Under the pieces are notes generated by a model that was not told the DNA's origin, did no database searches, and saw only the letters and a list, made by a program, of their open reading frames with translations. A stretch of DNA of 64,000 nt from a virus. The stretch is taken from IMG/VR virus record IMGVR_UViG_3300044972_002460, positions 1-64,000 of that record; one strand, 5' to 3'. Below, in pieces: positions 1 through 7,589 of the stretch (its first letter is position 1; each line of letters begins with the position of its first letter). The translations under genes were made by a program, and so were the position numbers.

Positions 1-534
1 GCACCCACTTCAGTTGGTGGTAGTTTCTCGTGCAGCGACCAGCAGCTCACCACACTTGAAGGTGCACCCACTTCAGTTGGTGGTGATTTCTTGTGCCACA
101 ACAACCAGCTCACCACACTTGAAGGTGGGCCCATTTCAGTTGGTGGTAGTTTATTGTGCTATAACAACCAGCTCACCACACTTGAAGGTGGGCCCACTTC
201 AGTTGGTCGTCATTACGATTGCTCCAACAACCAGCTCACTACACTTGAAGGTGCGCCCACTTCAATTGGTGGTAGTTTCGACTGCCACAACAACCAGCTC
301 ACCACACTTGAAGGAATGCCAACCATACCTGGAATCTTACATCTCTCCTATAGCTCCACTTTGCCACTGCTTCGTTGTTTGCTCGCAAAAGAGATTCAAC
401 TGTATCCTGAGAATGGGAAGCACAAAACAGCTGAAAAAATTCTCAATCGATACGCAGGAAACGGCATACGATACTTGTTTGAATGCCAAAAAGACTTAGA
501 AGATGCTGGATTTGAAGGAAATGCCAGATGGTAG
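1..534 (+). CDS. LRR-array protein A1, 5' end outside window
   Basis: The frame is open from base 1, so the start lies upstream. At least five 21-residue leucine-rich units (NQLTTLEG-x-PTSVGG type, 63 bases each) are visible, followed by the family's C-terminal block: LPLLRCLLAKEI, then a helical segment ending DLEDAGFEGNARW. Units 3 to 5 are nearly identical to units in A3, including the odd VGRHYDC unit, which points to recent gene conversion or duplication. The last codons contain GAAGGA and ATGG, the ribosome-binding site and start of A2. Function unknown; LRRs usually bind proteins. Confidence 0.9.
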   Translation, partial: APTSVGGSFSCSDQQLTTLEGAPTSVGGDFLCHNNQLTTLEGGPISVGGSLLCYNNQLTTLEGGPTSVGRHYDCSNNQLTTLEGAPTSIGGSFDCHNNQLTTLEGMPTIPGILHLSYSSTLPLLRCLLAKEIQLYPENGKHKTAEKILNRYAGNGIRYLFECQKDLEDAGFEGNARW

Positions 535-1451
535 ACAAAAAAGAAGTAATGGCTTTGTTGAAAGCTAATTTCAAAACAACTGGTTCAATAACCATTGACG
601 ATAAGGGATTGGTTAGTTGTACAGGTATGGTAACTCCTAAAAAGAAGTTGAAGAGATTGCCTGTTGCTTTTGATAAGGTTGGTGGTGATTTCAAGTGCGA
701 CAACAACCAGCTCACCACACTTGAAGGTGCACCCACTTCAGTTGGTGGTAGTTTCTTCTGCCACATCAACCAGCTCACCACACTCCAAGGTGCACCCACT
801 TCAGTTGGTGGTGGTTTCTTATGCAGCCTCAACCAGCTCACCACACTTGAAGGTGGGCCCACTTCAGTTGGTCGTCATTACGATTGCTCCAACAACCAGC
901 TCACCACACTTGAAGGTGGGCCCACTTCAGTTGGTGGTGATTTCTTGTGCAGCCTCAACCAGCTCACTACACTTGAAGGTGGGCCCACTTCAGTTGGTGG
1001 TAGTTTCTGGTGCGACAACAACCAGCTCACCACACTTGAAGGTGCACCCACTTCAGTTGGTGGTGGTTTCTTCTGCCACATCAACCAGCTCACCACACTT
1101 GAAGGTGCACCCACTTCAGTTGGTGGTAGTTTCTGGTGCGACAACAACCAGCTCACCACACTTGAAGGTGCACCCACTTCAGTTGGTGGTAATTTCTCGT
1201 GCAGCAACCAGCAGCTCACCACACTTGAAGGCTTGCCAACTGTACCTGGAACCTTACATCTCTCCTACAGCCCCACCTTGCCACTGCTTCGTTGCTTGTT
1301 GGCAAAAGAGATTCAACTGTATCCTCTGCATGGAAAGCACAAAACAGCTGAAGTAATTCTCAATCGCTACGGAGGGCAAGGCAAACGAGCAATGTTTGAT
1401 TGCCAAAAAGATCTAGAGGACGCTGGCTTTGAGGAGAATGCAAGATGGTAG
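528..1451 (+). CDS. LRR-array protein A2
   Basis: 307 residues, the longest complete member. Family architecture: an N-terminal domain of about 50 residues (starts MVDKKEVMALL and ends at LPVAFDKVGG), then nine 21-residue units NQLTTLEG-[AG]-PTSVGG-x-F-x-C-x-x, then a C-terminal domain of about 65 residues (LPLLRCLLAKEI, GQGKRAMFDCQKDLEDAGF). Units differ from one another at only a few codons after GG and around the Cys. ATG 528 lies inside the last codons of A1 (7-base overlap) with GAAGGA 8 bases upstream. No signal peptide is visible, so it is probably cytoplasmic or virion-borne. Partner unknown. Confidence 0.92.
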   Translation: MVDKKEVMALLKANFKTTGSITIDDKGLVSCTGMVTPKKKLKRLPVAFDKVGGDFKCDNNQLTTLEGAPTSVGGSFFCHINQLTTLQGAPTSVGGGFLCSLNQLTTLEGGPTSVGRHYDCSNNQLTTLEGGPTSVGGDFLCSLNQLTTLEGGPTSVGGSFWCDNNQLTTLEGAPTSVGGGFFCHINQLTTLEGAPTSVGGSFWCDNNQLTTLEGAPTSVGGNFSCSNQQLTTLEGLPTVPGTLHLSYSPTLPLLRCLLAKEIQLYPLHGKHKTAEVILNRYGGQGKRAMFDCQKDLEDAGFEENARW

Positions 1452-2242
1452 ACAAAAAAGAAGTAATGGCTTTGTTGGAAAAATATTTCAAAACAACTGG
1501 TTCAATAACCATTGATGATAAGGGATTGGTTAGTTGTACAGGTATGGTAACTCCTAAAAAGAAGTTGAAGAGATTGCCTGTTGCTTTTGATAAGGTTGGT
1601 GGTAGTTTCAAGTGCGGCAACAACCAGCTCACCACACTTGAAGGTGGGCCCATTTCAGTTGGTGGTGGTTTCTTGTGCTACAACAACCAGCTCACTACAC
1701 TCCAAGGTGCACCCACTTCAGTTGGTGGTGGTTTCTGGTGCCACAACAACCAGCTCACCACACTTGAAGGTGGGCCCACTTCAGTTGGTGGTGATTTCTT
1801 GTGCCACAACAACCAGCTCACCACACTTGAAGGTGGGCCCACTTCAGTTGGTGGTAGTTTATTGTGCTATAACAACCAGCTCACCACACTTGAAGGTGGG
1901 CCCACTTCAGTTGGTCGTCATTACGATTGCTCCAACAACCAGCTCACCACACTTGAAGGTGCGCCCACTTCAATTGGTGGTAGTTTCAACTGCCACAACA
2001 ACCAGCTCACCACACTTGAAGGCTTGCCAACCATACCTGGAATCTTACATCTCTCCTATAGCTCCACTTTGCCACTGCTTCGTTGTTTGCTCGCAAAAGA
2101 GATTCAACTGTATCCCAAAGATGGGAAGCACAAAACAGCTGAAGTAATTCTCAATCGCTACGGAGGGCAAGGCAAACGAGCCCTATTTGACTGCCAAAAG
2201 GACTTGGAAGATGCAGGATTTGCGGAGAATGCAAGATGGTAG
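1445..2242 (+). CDS. LRR-array protein A3
   Basis: 265 residues with seven near-identical 21-residue units. The first 50 residues match A2 almost base for base (VMALLEKYFKTTGSITIDD), and the last units match A1, so the gene looks like a mosaic of its neighbours. ATG 1445 overlaps the A2 stop by 7 bases. The SD is GAGGAG, written by Glu-Glu codons of A2. Confidence 0.92.
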   Translation: MVDKKEVMALLEKYFKTTGSITIDDKGLVSCTGMVTPKKKLKRLPVAFDKVGGSFKCGNNQLTTLEGGPISVGGGFLCYNNQLTTLQGAPTSVGGGFWCHNNQLTTLEGGPTSVGGDFLCHNNQLTTLEGGPTSVGGSLLCYNNQLTTLEGGPTSVGRHYDCSNNQLTTLEGAPTSIGGSFNCHNNQLTTLEGLPTIPGILHLSYSSTLPLLRCLLAKEIQLYPKDGKHKTAEVILNRYGGQGKRALFDCQKDLEDAGFAENARW

Positions 2243-2829
2243 ATAGAGAACAGATTCACAAAATATTCAACAAGTGGTTTTTGGCAAATGACAGTGAAAG
2301 TGTTGAAGTCACTATCAATGGTGTAGTCAACGTCGCCAGCAGTGTCGAAGCACAAATACGAGGAGAGGATTTTCCAAATGGTGAGCTGCCTGTGCAATTT
2401 GGGCGCATTGATGGCGACTTTCGCCTATCCTACTGTGAGTTGACATCTCTTAAGGGAATGCCAACTGAGATTACTGGGTTGTTGAACTTAACTGGTAATA
2501 AGTTAACAAGTCTTGTTGGTTGTACTCAAAAAATTGGGGGTTATTTGCGTCTGCGTAGTAACCCACAGTTGAAAACATTGGATGGATTCCCCACTGAATT
2601 GGGAGAATTTGTAAGCCTCGACTGGACACCCAATCTACCATTGTTGCGCACGCTATTGGCTAAACAAGGCGTAGCATTGTGGGCAAATCAAATGACTACG
2701 GAAGATCAAGACAATGCAGCACAAGTAGAAAAAATTTTAAACAAATACCACGGTCAAGGCAAGCGTGCCTTGTTTGAATGCCAAAAAGAATTGGAAGATG
2801 AGGGATTTGAAGGAAATGCAAGATGGTAA
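2236..2829 (+). CDS. LRR-array protein A4
   Basis: 197 residues. It shares the family start (MVDREQ) and the C-terminal block (LPLLRTLLAKQ, GQGKRALFECQKELEDEGFEGNARW-like end), but only about three diverged units (LTSLKGMPTEITG, LTSLVGCTQKIGG, LKTLDGFPTELG). From here on the repeats are no longer near-identical in DNA, so A1-A3 are the recently expanded part of the array. The upstream SD is GCGGAG, where A3 encodes Ala-Glu instead of Glu-Gly. Confidence 0.9.
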   Translation: MVDREQIHKIFNKWFLANDSESVEVTINGVVNVASSVEAQIRGEDFPNGELPVQFGRIDGDFRLSYCELTSLKGMPTEITGLLNLTGNKLTSLVGCTQKIGGYLRLRSNPQLKTLDGFPTELGEFVSLDWTPNLPLLRTLLAKQGVALWANQMTTEDQDNAAQVEKILNKYHGQGKRALFECQKELEDEGFEGNARW

Positions 2830-3476
2830 CTGACCCAAGAAAAATCCAAGAACTTACTGAAACATTTACAGAAGATTTTTCCTGGAATGGCGAACTGGAA
2901 TTTCATAACGAACACACCGTGAGTGTGAAAGCAAAAGGTGGGATAGCTGGAAGCCTTCACATCAGGCGAGATGTTCTTGAATTTGCGTGGGAGATCAAAT
3001 CTGTAGGTGGTGATGTTCGCTTAGACAGATCACTTGTGAGAACCTTTGAGGGTGCGCCCAGTTATATTGGTAGAGATCTAGAGATCTTTGATTGTCCTAA
3101 TATAAAGGATCTGGGCGGCACATTTGATTATGTGAGTAGAGATTTAGTGATAAAAGGCACCTCCCTCACAAATCTTAAAGGAGGACCAAACACTGTGGAC
3201 CGCGACGTTCAAATATATGACATGCCCTATTTGGAAAGTCTTGAAGGATTTCCCAGCAGTGTGGGAAGAACAGTGAAACTTACTTACATGCCAAATATGG
3301 GACTGCTGAGACTCTTGGTAGCACAAAAAGTATGGTTGTACAGTGACGATTTACCTGATGAATCTCAGGCAGTTGAAAACATCCTGAATAATTATGCTGG
3401 CAAAGGAAAACAAGCCCTGTTTGACTGCCAAAAAGATCTAGAGGATGCGGGTTTTGAAGGAAATGCCCGATGGTAA
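2823..3476 (+). CDS. LRR-array protein A5
   Basis: 217 residues: an N-terminal domain, four diverged units (FEGAPSYIGRDLEI, LGGTFDYVSRDLVI, LKGGPNTVDRDVQI, LEGFPSSVGRTVKL), then the LLRLLVAQKVWLY and GKGKQALFDCQKDLEDAGF C-terminal block. Its repeats favour RD-[LV]-x-I where A1-A3 have GG-x-F-x-C, so each paralogue carries its own strand signature. It starts at ATG inside ...AGATGGTAAC; A4 ends with TAA rather than TAG. Confidence 0.9.
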   Translation: MVTDPRKIQELTETFTEDFSWNGELEFHNEHTVSVKAKGGIAGSLHIRRDVLEFAWEIKSVGGDVRLDRSLVRTFEGAPSYIGRDLEIFDCPNIKDLGGTFDYVSRDLVIKGTSLTNLKGGPNTVDRDVQIYDMPYLESLEGFPSSVGRTVKLTYMPNMGLLRLLVAQKVWLYSDDLPDESQAVENILNNYAGKGKQALFDCQKDLEDAGFEGNARW

Positions 3477-4042
3477 ACAAACGAGAAATAAAAGAAAAGC
3501 TTGAGAGATTCCTATCAATGGATGGCGAATACCGTATTTGCGATGATGGAACAATTGTAGCTTACGGTAATGTAAATGCTGGCCGGGCCATATCTCACTT
3601 GCCTTTCAAATTTAGCTCAATAGCTGGACATTTGTATTTGGCTAACAGCAATCTCAAGAGCTTCCAGAATTCGCCCGCTGAGGTAGGCGGCAATCTTTGG
3701 GCCCACAACAATCAAATCCAAAGCTTGGCGGGCATGCCCAGTAAGGTTGGGGGTAACTTGAGTTTGGAAAGAAATCCATTGAAGAGTCTCGAGGGCTTGA
3801 GCACAGAGATTGGGGGTTGGATAGAACTCACCTATGATCCTAAACTGCCATTACTTAGAACACTGGTGGCCAAATTGGGACTAGTTTTGCGACTGCCAAG
3901 TGAGCCAACTCTTGAGATAGAAGCAGCACGTGATGCGGTGAACAACATAATGTTTCGTTACCAGGGACAGGGAAAACGAGCAATGTTCGATTGCCAAAAA
4001 GAACTGGAAGATGCAGGGTTTGGGGGAAATGCCAGATGGTAG
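3470..4042 (+). CDS. LRR-array protein A6
   Basis: 190 residues with about three diverged units (LKSFQNSPAEVGGNLWA, IQSLAGMPSKVGGNLSL, LKSLEGLSTEIGGWIEL), then LPLLRTLVAKLG and the GQGKRAMFDCQKELEDAGF block. ATG 3470 overlaps the A5 stop by 7 bases, with GAAGGA as SD. Its own final codons read GGGGGA (Gly-Gly), again keeping a purine SD for A7. Confidence 0.9.
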   Translation: MVNKREIKEKLERFLSMDGEYRICDDGTIVAYGNVNAGRAISHLPFKFSSIAGHLYLANSNLKSFQNSPAEVGGNLWAHNNQIQSLAGMPSKVGGNLSLERNPLKSLEGLSTEIGGWIELTYDPKLPLLRTLVAKLGLVLRLPSEPTLEIEAARDAVNNIMFRYQGQGKRAMFDCQKELEDAGFGGNARW

Positions 4043-4731
4043 ACAAATACAACACAGCCAAAATACTCACAAGGCATTTCAAGACCACTTATTCTGAACG
4101 ACCACTTGATAACGACGATTACAATGTTGATGACCATGGTTGGGTGGAATTATATTCCTCTGCTGGGGCTGTTCGGTCATTTGCCACTGGAAAACTACCT
4201 ATCAAATTCAAGATAGCTCATTATGATTTCATTGTTTCGGGAATGGGATTGAAGAGCTTAGAAGGCTGTCCACTTGTTGTCCAAGGAGACTTCCATTGTG
4301 AAGATAATCAGTTAACTTCCCTACAATACGCACCCAAAGAAACTCAAAATTTTGATTGCAGCAACAATCAGTTAGTGAGCTTGAAATATTGTCCACCTGT
4401 CTTATATGAGTTAGTGTGTAATAAAAATCTGTTGACCAGTCTAGAGTCTTGTCCACCCACAAATTATATTTGGGCCACTGAAAACCCTTTTGAACATTTT
4501 CGTAATACTCCTGCACATGTAAACACTGTGGTAATCACTTGGAAACCACATTTACCCTTGTTGGGCCTTTTGACTGTGAACGAAATACAGCTTATCAATC
4601 CCGATAATGGAGAGAAGATGAAGGACGTGGAACTCATACTCAACAAATATACCGGCCAAGGAAAACGAGCCCTGTTTGATTGCCAAAAGGATCTAGAGGA
4701 CGCTGGCTTTGAGGAGAATGCAAGATGGTAG
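4036..4731 (+). CDS. LRR-array protein A7
   Basis: 231 residues. The start is placed at ATG 4036 because it preserves the 7-base overlap and family N-terminus (MVDKYNTAKIL); the frame runs further upstream but only through A6. About five units; several have lost the Val-Gly-Gly turn and carry Cys instead (YCPPVLYELVC, SCPPTNYIWA). The C-terminal block is intact (LPLLGLLTVNEI, GQGKRALFDCQKDLEDAGF). SD for A8 is GAGGAG. Confidence 0.9.
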   Translation: MVDKYNTAKILTRHFKTTYSERPLDNDDYNVDDHGWVELYSSAGAVRSFATGKLPIKFKIAHYDFIVSGMGLKSLEGCPLVVQGDFHCEDNQLTSLQYAPKETQNFDCSNNQLVSLKYCPPVLYELVCNKNLLTSLESCPPTNYIWATENPFEHFRNTPAHVNTVVITWKPHLPLLGLLTVNEIQLINPDNGEKMKDVELILNKYTGQGKRALFDCQKDLEDAGFEENARW

Positions 4732-5300
4732 ATAAAGCAAGCAGTCTGCAAGAAGCTAAACAAATACTCCGTGATTATGCCCCAACACTTGCCCTTAACT
4801 CCATCTCACTAGATAGCGAAAATAGAGTTGACATCTCTGGTGACATTGACTTGCATCGACTGTTTGGGAGGAGAAGCCACAAAACACTTCCTCTGGTGTT
4901 TGGTAAAATCACTGGTAACTTTCAAGCGGTTGATCTTGGACTCACAACGCTCGAAGGTTCCCCATATTGGGTTGGAAAGGCATTCTCTGTCAAAAACAAC
5001 AACTTAACCACCTTAACTGGCGGACCTGACTATGTGGGAACCTATTATCTTGTGACTAAGAATCCATTGGAAAATTTAGATGGGCTAGCATCACATATTG
5101 GGGGGCTCGGTGTAGAGTTTGATTATACACCCACTCTTCCCTTGTTGCGCACACTGGTAGCCCAGAAAATTTGGCCCAATCCAGATCAAGTGGAATTGGA
5201 AAAAATCTTAGTCAAATATGCAGGGCAAGGCAAACGAGCAATGTTTGACTGCCAAAAAGACTTGGAAGATGCTGGATTTGAAGGGAATGCCAGATGGTAG
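4725..5300 (+). CDS. LRR-array protein A8
   Basis: 191 residues with three units. The last unit, NPLENLDGLASHIG, is nearly the same as one in B1 of the second array (NPLENLDGLASEIG) although the DNA has diverged, linking the two arrays. It has the family C-terminal block and the 7-base overlap with A7, and ends in GAAGGG SD plus overlapping ATG for A9. Confidence 0.9.
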   Translation: MVDKASSLQEAKQILRDYAPTLALNSISLDSENRVDISGDIDLHRLFGRRSHKTLPLVFGKITGNFQAVDLGLTTLEGSPYWVGKAFSVKNNNLTTLTGGPDYVGTYYLVTKNPLENLDGLASHIGGLGVEFDYTPTLPLLRTLVAQKIWPNPDQVELEKILVKYAGQGKRAMFDCQKDLEDAGFEGNARW

Positions 5301-5989
5301 ATAAAGATAAGTTACTACTGCGATTTAAGATGTATTTCATAGGTATCAACATCTCAGTTGACAACATTGACAAGGAGGGGTTGTTCAACAGTGCAGATGG
5401 TGTGAAAATGATCAACCCTGCACCAGCCTTTCAAGAACTACCTGTGCGTTTTGGAACAGTCTACAATTTCAAAGCCGTTGACAAAAACCTGTGGAGTTTG
5501 AAGGGCAGCCCACAAATTGTGCATCGTGAATTTGACGTAGACAGCAATCCACTTGGAGAAAAAGGATTGCGTGGTGGACCACAAACAGTAGGCGGCAACT
5601 ATTGGTGTAACCATTGTAATCTCACTAGTCTTGCGGGGGCACCAAACTCTGTGGGCGGGGGATTTTATTGTAGTGACAACGGGTTACACAACCTCATAGG
5701 GGCGCCCGAAACTGTAGGGGATGACTTTTTCTGTGCCGACAACCCATTGAAGAGTTTGGAAGGCTTACCAAAAGTTATACCAGGAGAGTTGAGGCTCTCC
5801 TATGATCCAGAGCTGCCACTGTTGCGAACACTGATTGCAAATATGGTAACGTTTGCCAACTATTACCAAGATCCTGCCTCTACTGTGCAAGACATATTGG
5901 CCAAATATGCCGGCCAAGGCAAAAGTGCTATGTTTGATTGCCAAAAGGATCTAGAGGACGCTGGTTTTGACAAGAACGCCCGTTGGTAA
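5294..5989 (+). CDS. LRR-array protein A9, last member of array A
   Basis: 231 residues with about five units (NLTSLAGAPNSVGGGFYC, LIGAPETVGDDFFC) and the C-terminal block. It ends DKNARW-TAA. The codons that form GAAGGA/GAGGAG in all upstream members are GACAAG here, and the position of the next ATG reads TTG. The coupling signal is therefore gone exactly where no LRR gene follows. Confidence 0.9.
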   Translation: MVDKDKLLLRFKMYFIGINISVDNIDKEGLFNSADGVKMINPAPAFQELPVRFGTVYNFKAVDKNLWSLKGSPQIVHREFDVDSNPLGEKGLRGGPQTVGGNYWCNHCNLTSLAGAPNSVGGGFYCSDNGLHNLIGAPETVGDDFFCADNPLKSLEGLPKVIPGELRLSYDPELPLLRTLIANMVTFANYYQDPASTVQDILAKYAGQGKSAMFDCQKDLEDAGFDKNARW

Positions 5990-5992
5990 ATA
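5986..5992 (+). promoter_or_regulatory. late-type box GTAAATA
   Basis: GTAAATA sits 5 bases before ATG 5998, the same arrangement as at 37325. It resembles the T4 late -10 element and would give a leaderless transcript. Confidence 0.45.
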
Positions 5993-5997
5993 GATAT

Positions 5998-6315
5998 ATG
6001 AAAGAAGATATCCAACTTTGGCGCAAGGTTGTTCTTGAAGCCTATGAAGGCGAGACCCAAGTGGATCGGATGATTCAGCAAGGACAAGTCAACTATGGTA
6101 GAGAGGCAGCTCAGTTCAAACTACCACCAGATTACCCTGCAATCAAAACTGTAGCTGATCTCTTAAACAGCTTGGACGACTACATCAAAGCCAGCTCAGA
6201 CAGTGTGAAAGATCCCATCGCCTTGACCTTGATGAGCCGTTTGAAAAATCTCAACTTGCAGAGAATGGGCAATGATTTAGACCGTGTGGCCCGGTTGCCC
6301 AATCCAGAAAAATAA
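5998..6315 (+). CDS. small hypothetical protein after array A
   Basis: 105 residues, mostly helical and charged (starts MKEDIQLWRKVVLEAYEGE), not an LRR. I chose ATG 5998; a TTG at 5983 lies where array members start but has no SD. It is followed immediately by the convergent ClpP-like gene. Not recognised. Confidence 0.65.
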   Translation: MKEDIQLWRKVVLEAYEGETQVDRMIQQGQVNYGREAAQFKLPPDYPAIKTVADLLNSLDDYIKASSDSVKDPIALTLMSRLKNLNLQRMGNDLDRVARLPNPEK

Positions 6316-6876
6316 TCAAAAAGTCTCTTTGATCTCGTCAGCAATACCGTAATTGACTGCCTCTTCAGGAGTGAGCCAAACGTCGCTGGCCGGCAGCAGT
6401 AATTTGCGAATTGTTTTCTCATCCAGACCAGTACAATGCCGATACAATTCGATCATTCGTTTGCCAGTGAGTTCAAACTCCTTGACTGTTGACAAGAGTT
6501 CGTGATGTTTCCCACCTTGCCCCCAAGAGTATTGATGACTCATGATGCTGGTGCTAGGGGTAATGACTCGATGCCCTTTGGCTCCACTCATAAATAGGAG
6601 AAGGCCGCAACTGGCAATTTGGCCGAGGCCAACAGTGTGAATTGGAATAGTGCTGCCTTTGATTACATCAATCAGTGCAAAGGCAGACGGCATCTCTCCA
6701 CCTGGGCTGCAAATAATGATTGTGAGATGCGGGGGACGCTCTTTGTTGGGCAAGAGATTTTTTCGTAGAATGAACTCAATAACGGGTCGAACAGTTTTGT
6801 CCTCAAATGACTCCATGAAAAGATACACATTGTGATCTTCAAGACTGGGCAACACTTTTCCAGCTAGTGGCGGCAT
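6316..6876 (-). CDS. clpP: ClpP-like serine protease
   Basis: 186 residues, the usual ClpP length. The catalytic triad is visible: Ser89 in GQIASCG, His114 in IMSHQ, Asp165 in SDVWLTPEEAVNYG. The oxyanion loop SPGGEMPSAFALID is typical of the family. ATG 6876 is chosen over an in-frame TTG at 6882 because AAAGGAG is 6 bases upstream. It should form the degradation chamber fed by an AAA+ unfoldase, and a ClpX homologue (51771-53021) lies in the same window. It has its own sigma-70 promoter. Confidence 0.9.
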   Translation of the reverse strand: MPPLAGKVLPSLEDHNVYLFMESFEDKTVRPVIEFILRKNLLPNKERPPHLTIIICSPGGEMPSAFALIDVIKGSTIPIHTVGLGQIASCGLLLFMSGAKGHRVITPSTSIMSHQYSWGQGGKHHELLSTVKEFELTGKRMIELYRHCTGLDEKTIRKLLLPASDVWLTPEEAVNYGIADEIKETF

Positions 6877-6902
6877 AGGCAACTCCTTTGTTTGCTCCCA
6901 AG

Positions 6903-6931
6903 ATTATATGGAGCAAAATTGCCTATGCCAA
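6903..6931 (-). promoter_or_regulatory. sigma-70 promoter for clpP
   Basis: TTGGCA, 17-base spacer, TATAAT. The -10 ends 26 bases upstream of the ATG. Confidence 0.65.
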
Positions 6932-6938
6932 ATCAGAG

Positions 6939-7370
6939 TCAGCTGCCCATGCCCAGCTTGAACTCTCCAGGTGCCACTTCCTGGTAACCTTCAAGGAACA
7001 GATCCTCGATGCCATGCCCCCAAATGCCATGCGGTCCTTCGCTGCGAGCTCGGTTCAGCATGCCTGGGATCAAGCCAGGATCACCAGCAGCACCTTCTTC
7101 CTCCGCATAGATCTTCACATAGCCCTCATATACTGCCCGGTAGAAGTCATAAAGGGTCCAGCCACCATCATTGAAAAACTGGCGTGTGGAGGGCTGGCTC
7201 AAGGGGTAGTCGAAAGTGATCCAGATACGTTCAAGGTTGGTGACCTGTCGATTGCCACCTACAATGCCCTTGGGACGCACATGAGGGAACATTGCCACAC
7301 GTGGGCATCGGCCCTCTCCTTCCTGCTCTTCATCGTTGTAGTGAACATCAAAATCCTGCCACTCACTCAT
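6939..7370 (-). CDS. hypothetical protein, 143 aa
   Basis: ATG with SD AGGAAC. Acidic N-terminus (MSEWQDFDVHYNDEEQEGEG), then a mixed fold rich in aromatic residues (FFNDGGWTLYDFYRAVYEGYVKIY). Co-transcribed with the 50-residue gene upstream. Not recognised. Confidence 0.75.
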   Translation of the reverse strand: MSEWQDFDVHYNDEEQEGEGRCPRVAMFPHVRPKGIVGGNRQVTNLERIWITFDYPLSQPSTRQFFNDGGWTLYDFYRAVYEGYVKIYAEEEGAAGDPGLIPGMLNRARSEGPHGIWGHGIEDLFLEGYQEVAPGEFKLGMGS

Positions 7371-7381
7371 GGTAGTTGTTC

Positions 7382-7534
7382 CTACTGGTCCAGGTTACGG
7401 TTGTTGCGGGGCCGGCGGGTGTAAGCACGCTTGGATTTCACTACACGCGGCTGAAACCTCGCGTCAGAGAACAGCTCCATTGCTCGGCGAGGCTTGCGAG
7501 GGGCTGTAGCCACCAGCTTGTGAGATTTGTTCAC
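7382..7534 (-). CDS. small very basic protein, 50 aa
   Basis: GTG start with SD AGAGGAG, 7-base spacing, directly under a sigma-70 promoter. The product is rich in Arg and Lys (APRKPRR, KSKRAYTRRPRNNR) and likely binds nucleic acid. An in-frame ATG lies 24 bases upstream, but the SD favours the GTG. The next gene begins 12 bases after its stop. Confidence 0.7.
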   Translation of the reverse strand: MNKSHKLVATAPRKPRRAMELFSDARFQPRVVKSKRAYTRRPRNNRNLDQ

Positions 7535-7561
7535 TATTGCTCTCCTCTGCTTCATCGCGTA

Positions 7562-7589
7562 GTTATAGCAGAGTTGAAGAACCAGTCAA
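7562..7589 (-). promoter_or_regulatory. sigma-70 promoter, early type
   Basis: TTGACT, N16, TATAAC with the TGC extension. The TGA stop of the polymerase gene lies inside the -35 hexamer. Confidence 0.75.

Noticed and set aside
1-2030. CRISPR-like regular spacing of a repeated element
   Set aside because: The repeats are contiguous in-frame coding units without unique spacers.
14-2147. Long reading frames in other frames and on the minus strand across the LRR repeats
   Set aside because: A 63-bp repeat is a multiple of three, so every frame stays open together. Only the frame giving the LRR consensus continues into the conserved N- and C-terminal domains.
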